A stretch of DNA of 49,562 nucleotides from an uncultured Bacilli bacterium (GCA_934091015.1 CAKOKM010000004.1:1-49562); one strand, 5' to 3'. Shown: positions 8,760-17,640, numbered from the stretch's first letter. The notes: a model not told the origin generated them from the letters alone. Numbers and translations are program-made.

Positions 8760-8815
8760 ACTAACTATCATATTTATCCAATAATTCGAAAAAAATTATT
8801 ACTAATTAAAATAAT

Positions 8816-9847
8816 TTAATCAATATGAAGTTCACTCCATTCCCTTCTAGATAAATACAATTTTTTCTCTCGTTCAATCTTGTGCTCGGAAATATGAGGA
8901 TTAGAATCTATAATTTCTTTTTCGAATTCATTATTAAAATTTTGTAATTCCATCATCAATAACTCAATTTGACATAATAAAAATCTTGAGTCATCACTAT
9001 TCTTAATTTTATCAATTTCACTAATTACATATTTTAAATGTTCAAATTGACTTCTTAAATCTTTAGTTGCTATACTTAAATTCACAGTATCTTTAATATT
9101 AGAATATTCCAATTTTTTATTGTCAGCTAATTTTTTAATAACATCAACTGTAGATTGAGGTGTTAATTCATTCGGTAAAATATCTGGATTAAATATTAAA
9201 TTATTTAAATATATTTTTCTTTTATAATCGTTTATCATTTTATTAGCACCATAACCATTTACTTCTAGACACATACAGTAAGGAGAACCTTTAGTTTTAT
9301 AAATAATTGGATTTTCCAAATAAGCTGAATCAATTTCAATATTATCTAAAAATTCAAAATTATCGCATCCTAAGCCATGACTATATTCAAATCTGGTATT
9401 TGTAAAATCTAATGACTCTCCATAATAAACTTCACTAAAACCAAGTTTTTTCAATTTTAATGCAATTTCTTTAATAATTTCTATATTTTCTATATTATTT
9501 TGAATATAATCATAAAAATAATCTTCAGTTAATCCATTCCAACGATTGCCTGCTTTATCATAACTTTGAACAGTCATACGACTTAAACAAAAATATTTTT
9601 TCATAATTTCAATAGTGTGTTGATGTTTTTCTATAAAATTTTTATATTTTTTAGAATGAATAGAAAATTTTCCTAACATGACATGATAAACCTCATTAAC
9701 TAAATCTTTACATGATTTAGACTTTATTAATAATTCTAAATCATCACAAAATGTTCTATAATCATCACCTAACTCACATAGTACAATTAATCTATCTATA
9801 TCTATCCTTTTACATTCGCTTTCCCATTTATACGCTATTAAATTCAT
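8816..9847 (-). CDS. Unrecognised protein, 343 residues
   Basis: No family is recognised. The protein is acidic/helical, has no signal peptide or membrane span, and contains several Cys and Trp residues (for example SPYCMCLEVNGYGANK near residue 195). The last 90 residues are strongly helical and charged, possibly coiled coil. A TTG three codons upstream would also open the frame, but GGGAGG is correctly spaced (9 bases) only for the ATG at 9847. It sits in an accessory island beside a toxin-antitoxin-like cassette and another orphan protein. Confidence 0.65.
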   Translation of the reverse strand: MNLIAYKWESECKRIDIDRLIVLCELGDDYRTFCDDLELLIKSKSCKDLVNEVYHVMLGKFSIHSKKYKNFIEKHQHTIEIMKKYFCLSRMTVQSYDKAGNRWNGLTEDYFYDYIQNNIENIEIIKEIALKLKKLGFSEVYYGESLDFTNTRFEYSHGLGCDNFEFLDNIEIDSAYLENPIIYKTKGSPYCMCLEVNGYGANKMINDYKRKIYLNNLIFNPDILPNELTPQSTVDVIKKLADNKKLEYSNIKDTVNLSIATKDLRSQFEHLKYVISEIDKIKNSDDSRFLLCQIELLMMELQNFNNEFEKEIIDSNPHISEHKIEREKKLYLSRREWSELHID

Positions 9848-10105
9848 TAAACTCAACCTCCCTAAACAAAAAGTATCTTACCATACCATAAATAAAACTT
9901 CAATAATTTCTTCAATAAAATCAACATACAATTTTTCACCTAAAAATAAATAAAAATTAGTTATATTTCAAACTAATTCTTATATAAAAATATTTTTAAA
10001 ATCTTGTACCTATTAATGTTTCTAAAAATACATACAAGCTCATCAAATCCTCAAAAATCTTATATCATTAAAATATTTGCGGATTTTTATAAAAAATTAG
10101 AAACT

Positions 10106-10738
10106 TTATTTAAAATAAATCCTTTTACTTTCATTACTTTCATTAAAAATATAAGAATTATTTAATTGTTCTTGTTTTAATAATAAATTTTTATCTCTTA
10201 ATGATATATCGCCAGCTATAGTAGCTCTATAGAATTCCGGGCCTCTTTTAGAAAAAATTAAAACAAAATTTCTTATAATAAGTTCAGACATTCCACTATG
10301 ATCTTGATTTAATAATATTTTTTTAGCTATGTTTACATCATCAAACTCATTTAATACTTCCATTATTTCTAAAACATTTTCAATATCCATTCCACTATAA
10401 CAACCATTTAATGAGGTTTGAACATAATCTTCCCACAATTTATAATTTTGTTTATAAATTAATTTTTCTCCTCTTTCTAAGAATTCTAAATATTTGTCTG
10501 AATTATTTCTTTTAGTATCATAATAATCATCTAATAAAACATTTTTCTGTTTATCATATTCTTTTTTAGTCATTCCATAAACTTCATTAAACGCTAAATC
10601 CATAGATATATTATCTGAATATAATAAATGACCATTAAATTCACAGCAAATACTTCTATTATTTTCTTTTGCCTTTATCAAATATTTAACAATTTCTTCT
10701 AGATTTAAACCAATCAAAAACTCAACTTCTTTTTCCAT
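10106..10738 (-). CDS. Unrecognised protein, 210 residues
   Basis: This is a soluble, charged, mostly helical protein without signal peptide, transmembrane span or a motif I can name. Its opening residues (MEKEVEFLIGLNLEEIVKYL) suggest an amphipathic helix. AAAGAGGG lies about 12 bases before the ATG. It stands alone, with 258 bases of AT-rich sequence without visible signals towards the 8816-9847 gene and a long non-coding stretch upstream. Codon use is similar to its neighbours. Confidence 0.6.
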   Translation of the reverse strand: MEKEVEFLIGLNLEEIVKYLIKAKENNRSICCEFNGHLLYSDNISMDLAFNEVYGMTKKEYDKQKNVLLDDYYDTKRNNSDKYLEFLERGEKLIYKQNYKLWEDYVQTSLNGCYSGMDIENVLEIMEVLNEFDDVNIAKKILLNQDHSGMSELIIRNFVLIFSKRGPEFYRATIAGDISLRDKNLLLKQEQLNNSYIFNESNESKRIYFK

Positions 10739-11169
10739 TATATAGAGTAACCCTCTTTCTTAGTAAAGATTATCTACTATTTTCTTAAAATAATCAAGAT
10801 AAAAGTTAAGTTAAGTTATAATAATATATTATTCTAAATAATTACTAAAGTAAAAATATAATCTAAAAAAAATAACAATGAAATTAACATTTAACAAAGA
10901 TAATAAATTAAAATTTATTATTTTCGGCTATCGCCTGTATTTTCCTGCTTCATAAATAAAGTGAACTTTAATCTACACAGAATTAAATTCCAGTAGTCGC
11001 TACCGTACATTCTTTTTTTAATTGTATTTTTATTGGTTATTAACCATATTTGGATAATTATTTTTAATCCATTTTTAAAGTTGTAATTAATACTATATAT
11101 GACATACGCATGTTTGTTAATAAAAATCATTCATTTGATATTTTAGCATGAAATATCGTGTATTTTTTA
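10739..11169. other. Non-coding AT-rich stretch upstream of cassette 2
   Basis: I find no supportable gene here. A 70-codon open frame on the minus strand (10918-11130) has no ribosome binding site. A short, less AT-rich patch around 10920-11010 breaks the composition and may be a remnant of something, but I cannot name it. Confidence 0.4.
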
Positions 11170-11199
11170 TTGACTTTATAACTGATAATTTGATATTCT
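11170..11199 (+). promoter_or_regulatory. Promoter of toxin gene, cassette 2
   Basis: The -35 TTGACT (11170-11175) is followed by 18 bases and TATTCT (11194-11199). Transcription would begin near 11204, exactly at the conserved CCTAAGGAACA leader repeat that also follows the promoter of cassette 3. Confidence 0.55.
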
Positions 11200-11203
11200 A
11201 TTA

Positions 11204-11236
11204 CCTAAGGAACATTTAATTGTTTAGGTGATTACC
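11204..11236 (+). repeat. 5' leader repeat of cassette 2 (partner at 11405-11437)
   Basis: It begins CCTAAGGAACATTTAATTG and ends GTGATTACC. The reverse complement of 11405-11437 begins GGAACACTTAATTTT and also ends GTGATTACC. The two are therefore inverted copies at the two ends of the predicted toxin mRNA. In cassette 3 the corresponding end is GTGTCTATCC on both sides, so the repeats differ between cassettes but match within each. Confidence 0.7.
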
Positions 11237-11259
11237 TCTAATCTAGCAATAGAAAGAGG
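11235..11259 (+). promoter_or_regulatory. Hairpin masking the toxin ribosome binding site (cassette 2)
   Basis: CCTCT at 11235-11239 is complementary to AGAGG at 11255-11259, and that AGAGG is the core of the ribosome binding site for the GTG at 11268. The mRNA would hide its own initiation site, as in known type I toxin mRNAs. Confidence 0.6.
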
Positions 11260-11267
11260 TGATAGTT

Positions 11268-11363
11268 GTGAATAAGAAATTATTATATTTTATAATATTT
11301 AATCTATTTATAATTATTTTTATTTTATTTTACTTCATTATTAAAATGATCGTGTTAAAATAA
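11268..11363 (+). CDS. Small hydrophobic peptide, probable type I toxin (cassette 2)
   Basis: This 31-residue peptide starts at GTG after AGAGGTGAT, begins MNKKLLYFIIFN and ends IIKMIVLK. It has basic residues at both ends and an unbroken run of Ile, Phe, Leu and Tyr between them, which is one membrane span. Size, composition, masked ribosome binding site and a convergent antisense RNA directly after the stop fit membrane-acting type I toxins of the Fst/TxpA/BsrG kind, though the sequence is not recognisably any of them. It shares architecture, and only loosely sequence, with the peptide at 48109-48201. Toxicity is inference. Confidence 0.65.
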   Translation: MNKKLLYFIIFNLFIIIFILFYFIIKMIVLK

Positions 11364-11388
11364 AAACCACCATAAACAGGGGGTTTTG
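11363..11388. terminator. Terminator shared by toxin and antisense RNA, cassette 2
   Basis: Complementary arms AAAAACCACC and GGGGGTTTT lie directly after the toxin stop. The U-run is strong on the minus strand and weak on the plus strand, so it mainly ends the antisense RNA. Confidence 0.55.
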
Positions 11389-11404
11389 TGAAAACTTTGC
11401 AAAA

Positions 11405-11450
11405 GGTAATCACTTAGCATCCAAAATTAAGTGTTCCTTTTTTTATTTTA
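11405..11450 (+). terminator. Toxin mRNA 3' repeat and intrinsic terminator, cassette 2
   Basis: CACTTA (11411-11416) pairs with TAAGTG (11428-11433), inside the outer pair GG...CC, followed by eight T. It is the inverted partner of 11204-11236, so the 3' end can alternatively pair with the mRNA 5' end. Confidence 0.6.
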
Positions 11451-11472
11451 TGTAAGTTTCCCTTACACATTC

Positions 11473-11501
11473 ATATTATCAAATTTTAACAATTTGTACA
11501 A
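11473..11501 (-). promoter_or_regulatory. Promoter of antisense RNA 2
   Basis: The minus strand reads TTGTAC, 17 bases, TAATAT. Spacing and placement are identical to the antisense promoters of cassettes 1 and 3. Confidence 0.65.
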
Positions 11502-11543
11502 GTACAAATAACGCAATTTCATACATTCGTATATTAATAAATA

Positions 11544-13034
11544 TTATACAAGCTCCTCTAAAGCCTTTTTAAGCTTATCTATCATCGTAATAATTTCTTC
11601 TTCACTTTTAGCAAAAGTAAATCTTCCAACTAATTCATTTTCATTAGGCCAAGCAATACTTTTTCCAATTAAATATCTTAAATTAATTTTTTTATATAAA
11701 TAAATTAATAAATCTTCGTCATCATTTATTATTCCATCTTCATGTCGTTTTCCCTTAAATTCCGTAAAATCTAAAACAATAAAAAAACCAGCTTTAACAT
11801 CACATTTAATTTTAACTTCATTTATTCCTTTATTTATATCATAATTAGGAGCATACTTTCTAATAGTTTCAACCACCATATTACGATATTTCTTATCACA
11901 ACAATCAATTCCCATAACCATTGTTTTAAACAAGTTATAACGATACTTATATTCTTCTCTTAGTTTACTAAAATATTTGTTATATTCTCTCTCACCACTG
12001 TCAAACGCACTAGCAAGTGCTTCACCAATAATTGCCGGAACTGCATCAAGTTCTCTAAATATTTTATTAACAATTTCTCTAATAATTATTTCATCAGCAA
12101 CAACAAATCCCGCCCTTAAACTTGCCATTCCATAAGATTTAGAAAGTCCAAATAAAGATATCGTATTTTTAAACATACCATCTAAACTTGCTATCGGTTT
12201 AGCAATATCCCCATCAAAACATATATTACGATAAATTAAATCATCAATAATAAACATATTGTTATCTTTAATAACCTTGCCAAGTTCTTCTAATCTTTCT
12301 TTTTCACACCCTCCCATATAATTTCCTAAAGGATTATTCGGATTACTATTCAAAAAAGCAACTACTCTAGGAACATAATCTAAATCTTTATATTTATCCT
12401 TAAGTTCATCATTAATTTCCTTAACCTTATCGTCTAGCCTCTTAGGATTAATTAAATAATTATCCTCTTCTAGTAAAGGAACAACCTCAACATTAACATT
12501 TAATCTTTCTGGTTTAAAAGTAAATAATCCATAATTAGGAGCCGTAGTTATAATTACATCATATGGTCTAGCAATTATATCTATAACATAATTAAAAGCC
12601 TGACTAGTAGATGCACACATCGTTAAATTATTAACCGATAATCCCTTACTATCAATATCGTTATAATCATATGCATCATCATTCTTAACACCAATTTTTT
12701 CTACATAATCAAGAAGAACTTTTCTAACCCTGTCATCACCTTCAGAATAAGGATATTTATATAACTCATTACCATGAATATAACTATCTAGTCTTTTAAT
12801 AATAGGAGGATAAGCATCATAGCTTAAAGGATTTCCACTTGTAAAATTAATATCTTTTTTACTATCATATAAATTATTTAAAATATAATCATATACACTA
12901 AATCCATCTTCAACACCTTTAACATATTTAGAAAAAGGTTTATTATCCATTCTTTTCCCTACATTAGGAAATCCAAACTTTCTTTCTTTCAAATAAGGAT
13001 ATCTCTTTAAAATATCGCTAAATAGCTTATCCAT
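11544..13034 (-). CDS. PLP-dependent aminotransferase, class I/II fold
   Basis: This 496-residue fold-type I enzyme has a large N-terminal arm. Visible landmarks are NSNPNNPLGNY (substrate/PLP-binding Asn), DDLIYR (Asp binding the pyridine nitrogen) and SLFGLSKSYGMASLRAGF, with the Lys that forms the Schiff base and the Arg of the phosphate cup. It is longer than ordinary aspartate aminotransferase (about 400) and in the range of large Asp/Ala-type enzymes; the substrate cannot be read. It is the last gene of the NAD-salvage run, 12 bases after nadK, perhaps linking aspartate or other amino-acid metabolism, but this may be chance clustering. Confidence 0.85.
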   Translation of the reverse strand: MDKLFSDILKRYPYLKERKFGFPNVGKRMDNKPFSKYVKGVEDGFSVYDYILNNLYDSKKDINFTSGNPLSYDAYPPIIKRLDSYIHGNELYKYPYSEGDDRVRKVLLDYVEKIGVKNDDAYDYNDIDSKGLSVNNLTMCASTSQAFNYVIDIIARPYDVIITTAPNYGLFTFKPERLNVNVEVVPLLEEDNYLINPKRLDDKVKEINDELKDKYKDLDYVPRVVAFLNSNPNNPLGNYMGGCEKERLEELGKVIKDNNMFIIDDLIYRNICFDGDIAKPIASLDGMFKNTISLFGLSKSYGMASLRAGFVVADEIIIREIVNKIFRELDAVPAIIGEALASAFDSGEREYNKYFSKLREEYKYRYNLFKTMVMGIDCCDKKYRNMVVETIRKYAPNYDINKGINEVKIKCDVKAGFFIVLDFTEFKGKRHEDGIINDDEDLLIYLYKKINLRYLIGKSIAWPNENELVGRFTFAKSEEEIITMIDKLKKALEELV

Positions 13035-13046
13035 AATTATTCACTC

Positions 13047-13832
13047 CTAACTTAAAAACTTTTCATTTATTTTCTTAATAAAATTATACCCATTCTTTCT
13101 AAAACATTTTATTGTCTTATTTTCCATTAAAACTTCAATCTTACTTATATTATTAAATACCTTATTTTCTCCATCGAATGTGATTAATAAATCATTCGTA
13201 TTACTTGGAATCAATGCAATTAATTTATCATCAGGAAGTACTAAAGGTCCTAATAAATTACGATAAGTTTTACTATTTAAAGGAGCAATAGGTGTTATTT
13301 GTAAACTATGAAAAGTATTATAAACAATGGCACCACCTAAACTTAAATTATAAGCTGTTGAACCAAAACTAGTCGATATTACAACTCCATCACCTACAAA
13401 ATTTTCTAAATGTTCATTGTCTATCTCTACATTTAATTTTAAAGTTTTAAAATCACTAGATCTAAACACAAATTCATTTAAAGCATTTAACTCATATATT
13501 TTATCTCCATCATATATTTTTGTTTTAACAACTTTAATTTCTTCCTTAAAATAGTTATTATTTTTTAAATCAGCAATAAGTTCATCTAGTTCCTCAGTAT
13601 TAATATCTTGAGCAAAACCGAGTGTTCCTGTATTTACTCCTAAAAATAAAGCATCACTATTAAAGCCCGTATCCCTAACCATTCTAAGAAAAGCCCCATC
13701 GCCACCTATTGCAATAGCATAATCATAGTTATCATTATCTAAAATGAAGCCACTATCTTCTAATTTCTTAGCTAACTTCTCATAAACCTTAATAGACTTT
13801 TCGTTATTATTATAAAATATTTTAACTTTCAT
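13047..13832 (-). CDS. nadK: NAD kinase
   Basis: NAD kinase phosphorylates NAD to NADP. The 261-residue protein has the GGDGAFLRMVR nucleotide motif (family GGDGT), GVNTGTLGFAQDI, and the NE-rich plus DGVVISTSFGSTAYNLSLGGAIV segments that bind NAD. Length is normal for the short Firmicute form. It starts one base after the pncC stop. It closes the salvage pathway encoded upstream by making NADP. Confidence 0.96.
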   Translation of the reverse strand: MKVKIFYNNNEKSIKVYEKLAKKLEDSGFILDNDNYDYAIAIGGDGAFLRMVRDTGFNSDALFLGVNTGTLGFAQDINTEELDELIADLKNNNYFKEEIKVVKTKIYDGDKIYELNALNEFVFRSSDFKTLKLNVEIDNEHLENFVGDGVVISTSFGSTAYNLSLGGAIVYNTFHSLQITPIAPLNSKTYRNLLGPLVLPDDKLIALIPSNTNDLLITFDGENKVFNNISKIEVLMENKTIKCFRKNGYNFIKKINEKFLS

Positions 13833-13833
13833 C

Positions 13834-14301
13834 TTACTTATAAATCTCTAATAAATTTTTACTTATACTTTCCATAATATATTTTTTATTATTTAATCTA
13901 GTATCATTTATTGCAATTAATTCATATTCATAATATTTGTCACTATTTTTATCATAAATTGCATAATAAATTTTATTATCATCACCAAATAAATTATTTT
14001 CATCAACTCTATTAATCTTACCTGTAATTCCAACACCAATATCACTATTAGCAAAATCACTAATATTTTTAGCCATTTCTCTAGCCACATTCATACTATA
14101 AACTGAATATTTATCAATTACTTCCTTACTAACTCCCATTTTAATCTTATACTCATTGGAATAAGTAACTGCACTAAATTTTAAAACATTACTTGATCCA
14201 TCTATATCTGTTATCGAACTAGCCACAAATCCACCAGTACAAGATTCCATAGTTGCAATTGTCATTTTCTTTTCTATTAATAAATTAACTACATCTTTCA
14301 T
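13834..14301 (-). CDS. pncC: Nicotinamide-nucleotide amidase (CinA C-terminal domain type)
   Basis: PncC deamidates nicotinamide mononucleotide to nicotinate mononucleotide, feeding NadD. This 155-residue protein is the stand-alone CinA C-terminal domain: IATMESCTGGFVASSITDIDGSS holds the catalytic Ser and surrounding signature, and GVGITGKIN the second conserved motif. The N-terminal CinA domain is missing, as in several bacterial PncC. It overlaps the 3' end of nadD by 17 bases. Position inside an NAD operon supports the enzymatic role rather than the old competence annotation. Confidence 0.9.
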   Translation of the reverse strand: MKDVVNLLIEKKMTIATMESCTGGFVASSITDIDGSSNVLKFSAVTYSNEYKIKMGVSKEVIDKYSVYSMNVAREMAKNISDFANSDIGVGITGKINRVDENNLFGDDNKIYYAIYDKNSDKYYEYELIAINDTRLNNKKYIMESISKNLLEIYK

Positions 14302-14848
14302 AAAGTTTTTCCTTTCTTATATACTCTAAAACATCTTTATCAAGATACCTTTTTATTATATCATTTTTATTAATATTATTCCTAATAAAAGTAGAACTTA
14401 TATCACTATTTAATATATCCGTAACAACAATATTATCACTCGCTACTATTTTATCATTGCCTCTATTAATAACCAAAAACTTATATTTACTTAAAATATA
14501 TTCACTATTTTTCCAAGTACCAATTTGCTTTAAATTATCAGCACCCAATATAAAATAAATTTCATCACCTAAATATTTTTTCTTAAAATAATCCAAAGTT
14601 TCATAAGTATAAATAACTCTATCTTGATCTTCATAATCGCTTACTATCATATCATTATAATCTTTAGTCATCATCTTAAGCATTTTGATTCTATATTTTA
14701 TATCAATAAGATCATCTTTATTATACTTATTACCTGTTGGAACAAATATCACTTTATCTAAATGTTTGAGTTTTAATAACTCCTTAGCAATATATAGATG
14801 CATTAAGTGAGGAGGATTAAATGATCCTCCAAAAATACCTATTCTCAT
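14285..14848 (-). CDS. nadD: Nicotinate-nucleotide adenylyltransferase
   Basis: NadD joins nicotinate mononucleotide with ATP to make deamido-NAD. The N-terminus GIFGGSFNPPHLMHL carries the (H/T)xGH-type nucleotidyltransferase loop, here with HLMH. Later motifs are YFILGADNLKQIGTWK and the ISSTFIRNNI (SxTxxR) motif. Length 187 is typical. It overlaps pncC at its end and follows nadE by two bases. Confidence 0.95.
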   Translation of the reverse strand: MRIGIFGGSFNPPHLMHLYIAKELLKLKHLDKVIFVPTGNKYNKDDLIDIKYRIKMLKMMTKDYNDMIVSDYEDQDRVIYTYETLDYFKKKYLGDEIYFILGADNLKQIGTWKNSEYILSKYKFLVINRGNDKIVASDNIVVTDILNSDISSTFIRNNINKNDIIKRYLDKDVLEYIRKEKLYERCS

Positions 14849-14850
14849 AA

Positions 14851-15600
14851 CTATCTTTTCAAATAAGGAATAGTATATTTATGTAATGAATTATTATGTA
14901 ACTTTTCTATTTTACCTTTAACAATCTCATCTTCTAATGTACCACTCAAATACTTTTCAATATCACTATATTTTACACCTAATTTATCTTCATCACTTAA
15001 TCCAGATAATCCATCACTTGGAACCTTATATAATACTTTTTCTGGAACATTTAGATATTCACCAATTGCAATAACTTCACTAACCGTATAATCTGTTAAA
15101 ACACCAATATCATGAACTGAATCTCCACCTTTAGTAAAATATCCAACATAACATTCACATTTATTACTTGTACCTGCAACTATATAAGTTTTACCCTTAA
15201 TAGCTGAATATAACGCTGCTAAATAATAACAACTTGCCATTCTAAGTCTAGGTTTTAAATTTATTTCGCTGTTTTTTAAATCTTCACTTGTAAAGTTACC
15301 TAACTTATCAATTTCTTTAGTAAATACATCAAAAGTATCAGTTAAATCTAAGTTAATTAGTCCAAAACCAAATGTATCAGCAACTAACTTAGCATCACTT
15401 TTATCTTCCGCTTTAGAGTGGCAAGGTAAAGTAACACCTAATACATTTTCTCTTCCAATTGCCTCACACATAATCGCTGCTACAACTGCTGAATCTTTAC
15501 CTCCACTAATACCTAAAACACATCCTCCTAAATTATTCTTTTTATAATATTCTCTAATAAAATTAATTAATTTTTTAGTTTCTACTTCTTTATTAAACAT
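14851..15600 (-). CDS. nadE: NAD synthetase, ammonia-dependent
   Basis: NadE amidates deamido-NAD to NAD using ATP. The P-loop SGGKDSAVVAAI near residue 33 is diagnostic, followed by VTLPCHSKAEDKSDA and KPRLRMASCYYLAA and the C-terminal KVPSDGLSGLSDEDKLG. At 249 residues there is no N-terminal glutaminase domain, so it should use free ammonia. Its 5' end overlaps the NUDIX gene by 19 bases. Confidence 0.96.
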   Translation of the reverse strand: MFNKEVETKKLINFIREYYKKNNLGGCVLGISGGKDSAVVAAIMCEAIGRENVLGVTLPCHSKAEDKSDAKLVADTFGFGLINLDLTDTFDVFTKEIDKLGNFTSEDLKNSEINLKPRLRMASCYYLAALYSAIKGKTYIVAGTSNKCECYVGYFTKGGDSVHDIGVLTDYTVSEVIAIGEYLNVPEKVLYKVPSDGLSGLSDEDKLGVKYSDIEKYLSGTLEDEIVKGKIEKLHNNSLHKYTIPYLKR

Positions 15601-16184
15601 AAACCATTCCTTCTTTCTTTTTCTAAACTAATTGCTAAAAGTGAATTAGCATCTTTTATATAATTTAAATTTATTAATTCATCCAATTCTTCAAAACTAC
15701 ACTTGATAGCCTTTATAAATTCCCCTTCATCTAAATTTTGCTTGCATACTAGTTTACATCCTTTAAAAACAAATATGTGATTTAACGCTCCACTTATACC
15801 TTGATCTTGATAAAAGGCTTTAATATAGTAAGTCTCATTAGGAACATATCCCGTTTCCTCTAAAAACTCCCTTTTAGCCGCATCTAATATTGATTCATTA
15901 TCATTAACATATCCAGCCGGTAAATTAGCAAGAACACCTTCTTTAGTAAACACTCTAGGCTCTAGTAATAAAAGCACATCACCATCTACCGTATAACCTA
16001 AAATTATAACAGCATCTCTTCTTTTACCTAATTTAAGCAATTCTTCTCTAACAATTTGCTCTCCATTATTTAAAGTTACTAAGTAACTAACAGAACTTAA
16101 AAACTTCTTATCATTATTTATTATTTCCATCTTTAAAGTTTTTAACTCATTAATTTGTTTATCTATTGTTTCTAAATTAATCAT
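15582..16184 (-). CDS. NUDIX hydrolase, ADP-ribose pyrophosphatase type
   Basis: This 200-residue protein has a complete Nudix box, GYVNDNESILDAAKREFLEE plus TGY, matching GX5EX7REUXEEXGU. The preceding AGYV and following DQGIS resemble ADP-ribose pyrophosphatases, which recycle the ADP-ribose released by NAD breakdown to ribose 5-phosphate and AMP. There is no extra winged-helix domain as in the regulator NrtR. Start overlaps the pncB stop by 4 bases, so it is translationally coupled within the NAD operon. Confidence 0.88.
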   Translation of the reverse strand: MINLETIDKQINELKTLKMEIINNDKKFLSSVSYLVTLNNGEQIVREELLKLGKRRDAVIILGYTVDGDVLLLLEPRVFTKEGVLANLPAGYVNDNESILDAAKREFLEETGYVPNETYYIKAFYQDQGISGALNHIFVFKGCKLVCKQNLDEGEFIKAIKCSFEELDELINLNYIKDANSLLAISLEKERRNGLCLIKK

Positions 16185-17638
16185 AATCTCTTAACCTTAC
16201 CAATCATCTCTTTTTTAAACTGAGCATACTCTCTAGTTCCTGATACATGATAAGTTTGTGGATTCATCTCTCTTTTAACTTCTGGATAAATTGTACTCAT
16301 TTGCTTTTCAACGTACTCTTTTAACTCATTAATACTTAAATCTTCAAACACTAGCTTTCCATTAATAAATATTTCTTTTTGCATGCGTTCAACCCTAAAA
16401 TTATTTAAAGTCTTTTGATTAATATATCCTTTTAAATCAATAATTAACAAATTATCCTCAGAAATTTTTTCTCCTCTTCTAACCATTACATCAGCTAAAG
16501 CATAACCAGTCTCGTTATCATATAATCTATATAAATCTTTAAAATCAGGATTAATTGTTTTAATAGGATCTTCACTAACTTTAATTTTAGGTATTCTTTC
16601 ATCTCCATTTAAAATAGCAACTTCTTTATATACACATCCCATTCTTCCTTCTGGTTTAGAAATATTATCTCCAACTCCTAAAGAATCAAATTTAGCACCT
16701 TGTTCAGTTAAAGATCTAATCGTATTTGCATTAAGTCCATTACTTAAACAAATTGTTGCATCATTAAGTCCAGCATCATCTAACATTTTTCTAGCCTCTT
16801 TAGATAAATAAGCTAAATCTCCCGAATCAATTCTAATACCTTTTAAACGATATCCATTAGGAATTAAATATTCTTTAGCAACTCTTATCGCATTAGGAAT
16901 ACCACTTCTTAAAGTATCATAAGTATCAACAAGTAATAAAGTCTCATTTGGATAACTCTTAGCATATGCTAAAAATGCTTCATATTCACTATCAAAAGAT
17001 TCAATATAACTATGAGCTTGAGTACCAAGTGCTTTTTGACCAATCATATTTGCCGCAATTACATTGCTTGTCCCCGCACAACCAGCCATAACTCCATATA
17101 AAGAAGCATCAATTGCTGCATCAAGTCCATCTGCTCTTCTAGCACCAAACTCCATAACTTTAACATTTTTAGGAGTTGCTTCAATAACTCTTCTTGCGCC
17201 TGTTGCATGCTCCATTGCTCCATTAAGAAGTGATAACACCGCTGTTTCAATAATTTGGGCTTCAATTATAGGAGCTTCAACCGTTAATATAGGTTCATTT
17301 GGAAACACAGGAGTTCCATCAGGTATTGCATAAATATTTCCCGTAAACTTAAAATCTTTTAAATAATTAATAAATTCTTCACCATAACCTAAAGATCTAA
17401 AATATTCTAAATCTTTATCACTAAATTTTAAATTTTTAATATATTCAATAACTTTATCAACGCCAGCCATTAAAGCATAACCACCATTACTTGGTGCTTT
17501 TCTAAAAAATACATCAAATACCCCAATTGTATCTTTCATGTCACTTTCAAAATATGAATTAGCCATATTAAGTTCATATTGATCAGTTAACATACTATAA
17601 TTTTTATTTAATCTTACATATCCATCTTCTAATTTCAT
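16181..17638 (-). CDS. pncB: Nicotinate phosphoribosyltransferase
   Basis: PncB makes nicotinate mononucleotide from nicotinate and PRPP. The 485-residue protein has the N-terminal SMLTDQYELNMANSYFE segment, the central EFGARRADGLDAA motif, GTQAHSYI with the His that is phosphorylated in the family, and IRIDSGDLAYLSKEAR. Length fits the long Firmicute form. It is preceded by pncA (2 bases) and overlaps the NUDIX gene, so nicotinamide is first deamidated and then salvaged. Confidence 0.96.
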   Translation of the reverse strand: MKLEDGYVRLNKNYSMLTDQYELNMANSYFESDMKDTIGVFDVFFRKAPSNGGYALMAGVDKVIEYIKNLKFSDKDLEYFRSLGYGEEFINYLKDFKFTGNIYAIPDGTPVFPNEPILTVEAPIIEAQIIETAVLSLLNGAMEHATGARRVIEATPKNVKVMEFGARRADGLDAAIDASLYGVMAGCAGTSNVIAANMIGQKALGTQAHSYIESFDSEYEAFLAYAKSYPNETLLLVDTYDTLRSGIPNAIRVAKEYLIPNGYRLKGIRIDSGDLAYLSKEARKMLDDAGLNDATICLSNGLNANTIRSLTEQGAKFDSLGVGDNISKPEGRMGCVYKEVAILNGDERIPKIKVSEDPIKTINPDFKDLYRLYDNETGYALADVMVRRGEKISEDNLLIIDLKGYINQKTLNNFRVERMQKEIFINGKLVFEDLSINELKEYVEKQMSTIYPEVKREMNPQTYHVSGTREYAQFKKEMIGKVKRL

Positions 17639-17640
17639 AA

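Larger units (their letters stand above)
11357..11466 (-). ncRNA. Antisense RNA, probable antitoxin of cassette 2
   Basis: The promoter on the minus strand is TTGTAC (11501-11496), 17 bases, TAATAT (11478-11473), with a start near 11466. The RNA begins with a hairpin (GTAAGG/CTTAC), passes through the complement of the toxin mRNA 3' repeat and stops at a hairpin with AAAACC/GGTTTT arms (about 11363-11388) and a U-run reaching the toxin's last codons. It is fully complementary to the 3' part of the predicted toxin transcript, the arrangement of RatA or SR4 in Bacillus. Confidence 0.6.

Noticed and set aside
10918..11130. 70-codon open frame on the minus strand
   Set aside because: It has no ribosome binding site, unusual composition for a real protein and lies in a non-coding stretch before cassette 2. 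Kept only as a composition oddity.
15582..16184. NrtR regulator of NAD genes
   Set aside because: The protein has an intact Nudix catalytic box and no C-terminal winged-helix domain, so it is more likely an enzyme.
17059..17333. Open frames opposite and out of phase inside pncB on both strands
   Set aside because: They are shadows of a clear conserved gene and have no ribosome binding sites.
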